Assembly (NCBI RefSeq): GCF_905475395.1
Contig: NC_058338.1
Span: 2,977,001 to 3,041,000, forward strand
Reading direction: 5' to 3'
Length of the DNA: 64,000 bases
Source of the DNA: Chrysoperla carnea
Lineage: Eukaryota; Arthropoda; Insecta; Neuroptera; Chrysopidae
A program made the translations under genes and the position numbers. The notes under the pieces were generated by a model, which ran no database searches, had not been told where the DNA came from, and was given only the letters and a program-made list of their open reading frames with translations. How positions within the stretch are numbered: position 1 is the stretch's first letter; every line of letters begins with the position of its first letter. Below, one piece after another: positions 62,332 to 64,000 of this stretch.

Positions 62332-64000
62332 ATGTCAAAAGATTTAAGTTTTGATGAAAAAACTCTTGACATAAGTGATGAACTGATTAAAATGGAAAAA
62401 GAATTACATCCAGAAACAGGATTCGTGGTTAAGGAAGAAGAATGGGAAGAAAATGTTTCAATAGAACCTCAACAAAATCAGAATGAAAATGAAATTAACA
62501 AGACAGTTAACAATAAACAAACTCTGAACCAAGAAAAACGTTTCACTTGTGATGTTTGCGATAAAAAATTTGCCCGAATGAGTCATTTACTCGAACACAA
62601 TCTTATTCATTCCAAAGAAAAGAATTACTCATGTGATCGTTGTGGTAAAAAATTCACTCGACAAAGCAGCTTAAATCGACATAATCGACAACAACATGCC
62701 GAGGAAAAATCATTTTCATCAAATATTAAAGATGAAGGTTGGTCAAATCAATATTTTTCATGCGATATTTGTGAAAAAATGTTTGAATCCGAATTTAATT
62801 TCGAAACACATAAACGGTGTCACACCGATGAGACGTTTTCTTGTGATGCTTGTGAAAAAGCTTTTACCCATTTATTGGAACATCAAATATTGAAAATTGA
62901 AGATAAACCGTTTTATATTAAAATAGAAAAACAATCCCACTTAGAAATCATATTGAAAGAAGAAATATTCGAGGAAAAACATGATAATGATTTGGAACTA
63001 GAAGAAATTCGTATGGAGGAAAAAACAGTAGAAGAAAAGTGTTTTTCGTGTAATTCTTGTGATAAAACGTTTTCCAGAGAAAGTTATTTAACTCAACATC
63101 AACTTACACATTCGAAAATAACGTCTGCGAATTCATGTAATTTTTGTGGGAAAAAATATCCAACAAAAGCTCTTCTAGCTCAACATAAACGAAAACACAC
63201 GGGAGAAAAACCATTTTCATGTGAGATTTGTGGTAAATTATTTCATGCGCGAACAAATCTACGTAAACATCGTCAAATTCACACGGAAAAAGAAAAATCA
63301 TTTTCATGTGATGTTTGTAATAAAACTTTCACATTGAAACGTTATTTACACGAACATAAACGATCGCATTCGAGCGAAAAAAACTTCTCTTGCGATATTT
63401 GTGGTCAAACGTATGGCCGGAAAAGTTACTTGGATCGACATCTACAAACTCACACCGGAATCAAGCCGTTTGCCTGTGATATCTGTGATAAACGATTTTA
63501 TCGTTCATGCCGATTAAAAAAACATAAACGAGCTCATACTGGTGAAAAACCGTATGTCTGTGATGTTTGTGGTAAAACATTTAGCCGGCCGGATAATTTA
63601 GTTCGACATAAAGCGATTCATACCGGTGAAAAACAGTTTGCGTGTGATGTTTGTAATAAAACATTTGCGGATCCAAGTAATTTAATTCAACATAATAAAC
63701 GTGTACATTTACGCGAAAAACCGTTTGCATGCGATATTTGTGGGAAACAATTTTTGGTAAAATGTCGTTTAGCTATGCATCGACGAATACATACCGGTGA
63801 AAAACCATATCCGTGTGATGTTTGTTTTAAAACATTTAGTCGACCGGATAGTTTAGTTTTGCATAAGCGTACGCATACGGGGGAAAAACCGTATACGTGT
63901 GATGTTTGTGATAAAAAATTTACGCAATGTATTGAATTGAGTAATCATAAACGAACGCATACGGGGGAGAGGCCGTTTTCGTGTGATGTTTGTAATAAGA
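62332..64000 (+). CDS. C2H2 zinc-finger protein, single exon so far, 3' end beyond window
   Basis: An uninterrupted frame of 556 codons from ATG 62332 runs to the window edge without a stop. The N-terminus (about 80 residues) is acidic (ELIKMEKELHPETGF, VKEEEWEENVS) with no ZAD, BTB or other known domain. Fourteen complete C2H2 fingers follow, plus one degenerate finger (number 4, CDACEKAF without a proper second histidine) and one cut by the window end. Fingers 1-3 are separated from fingers 5 onward by an acidic spacer; the later ones form an array with TGEKPF/TGEKPY-type linkers. Such poly-finger proteins bind DNA in the nucleus, usually as transcription regulators; the target cannot be told. 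The start is the first ATG in frame. Confidence 0.93.
   Translation, partial: MSKDLSFDEKTLDISDELIKMEKELHPETGFVVKEEEWEENVSIEPQQNQNENEINKTVNNKQTLNQEKRFTCDVCDKKFARMSHLLEHNLIHSKEKNYSCDRCGKKFTRQSSLNRHNRQQHAEEKSFSSNIKDEGWSNQYFSCDICEKMFESEFNFETHKRCHTDETFSCDACEKAFTHLLEHQILKIEDKPFYIKIEKQSHLEIILKEEIFEEKHDNDLELEEIRMEEKTVEEKCFSCNSCDKTFSRESYLTQHQLTHSKITSANSCNFCGKKYPTKALLAQHKRKHTGEKPFSCEICGKLFHARTNLRKHRQIHTEKEKSFSCDVCNKTFTLKRYLHEHKRSHSSEKNFSCDICGQTYGRKSYLDRHLQTHTGIKPFACDICDKRFYRSCRLKKHKRAHTGEKPYVCDVCGKTFSRPDNLVRHKAIHTGEKQFACDVCNKTFADPSNLIQHNKRVHLREKPFACDICGKQFLVKCRLAMHRRIHTGEKPYPCDVCFKTFSRPDSLVLHKRTHTGEKPYTCDVCDKKFTQCIELSNHKRTHTGERPFSCDVCNK

Overview
The window is eukaryotic nuclear DNA from an insect. It is AT-rich, every multi-exon gene follows GT-AG splice rules (two introns are GC-AG), and the proteins are insect orthologues: TRP-gamma, TRP and calpain-D/SOL. 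I cannot name the species or order. Gene models below were built by hand by joining exons at splice signals; in all four spliced genes every exon phase closes and the total length is divisible by three. All five genes lie on the + strand and I found no convincing gene on the - strand.

Layout. 1-5419: repeat-rich intergenic DNA. 5420-11877: a TRP-gamma channel gene (19 exons, 1202 aa). 11878-15635: intergenic, with dispersed repeats and a Helitron-like element. 15636-24843: a TRP channel gene (17 exons, 1162 aa), a tandem paralogue of the first with most intron positions shared. 24844-27214: intergenic, mostly a 316-bp tandem array. 27215-39251: calpain-D/small optic lobes (18 exons, 1608 aa) with seven RanBP2-type zinc fingers, a protease core with an intact Cys-His-Asn triad and a C-terminal SOL homology domain. 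39252-45789: intergenic, with decayed transposons and hairpins. 45790-61598: a polycystin-1-like protein (32 exons, 2324 aa) with signal peptide, EGF-like modules, a REJ-like region, a GPS motif, a PLAT domain and eleven predicted membrane segments. 62332-64000: a single-exon C2H2 zinc-finger gene that runs off the right edge.

How the genes relate. Three of the five encode membrane proteins of the TRP/polycystin superfamily; TRP and TRP-gamma are phospholipase-C-coupled cation channels known from fly photoreceptors and mechanosensory neurons. SOL and the zinc-finger gene have no evident pathway link to them. I see no operon-like arrangement or novel multi-gene system.

The introns and spacers carry many non-autonomous transposons, some with complete boundaries readable by eye: a hAT-type MITE with an 8-bp target duplication, a piggyBac-type MITE flanked by TTAA, TA-flanked MITEs (one nested in another palindromic element) and Helitron-like elements ending CTAG. 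The most informative observations are the paired TRP genes with a Gly/Asp difference at the presumed calcium-selectivity position, two consecutive GC-AG introns in sol, the apparent loss of the GPS cleavage triad in the polycystin, and a repeat inserted exactly at a splice donor.
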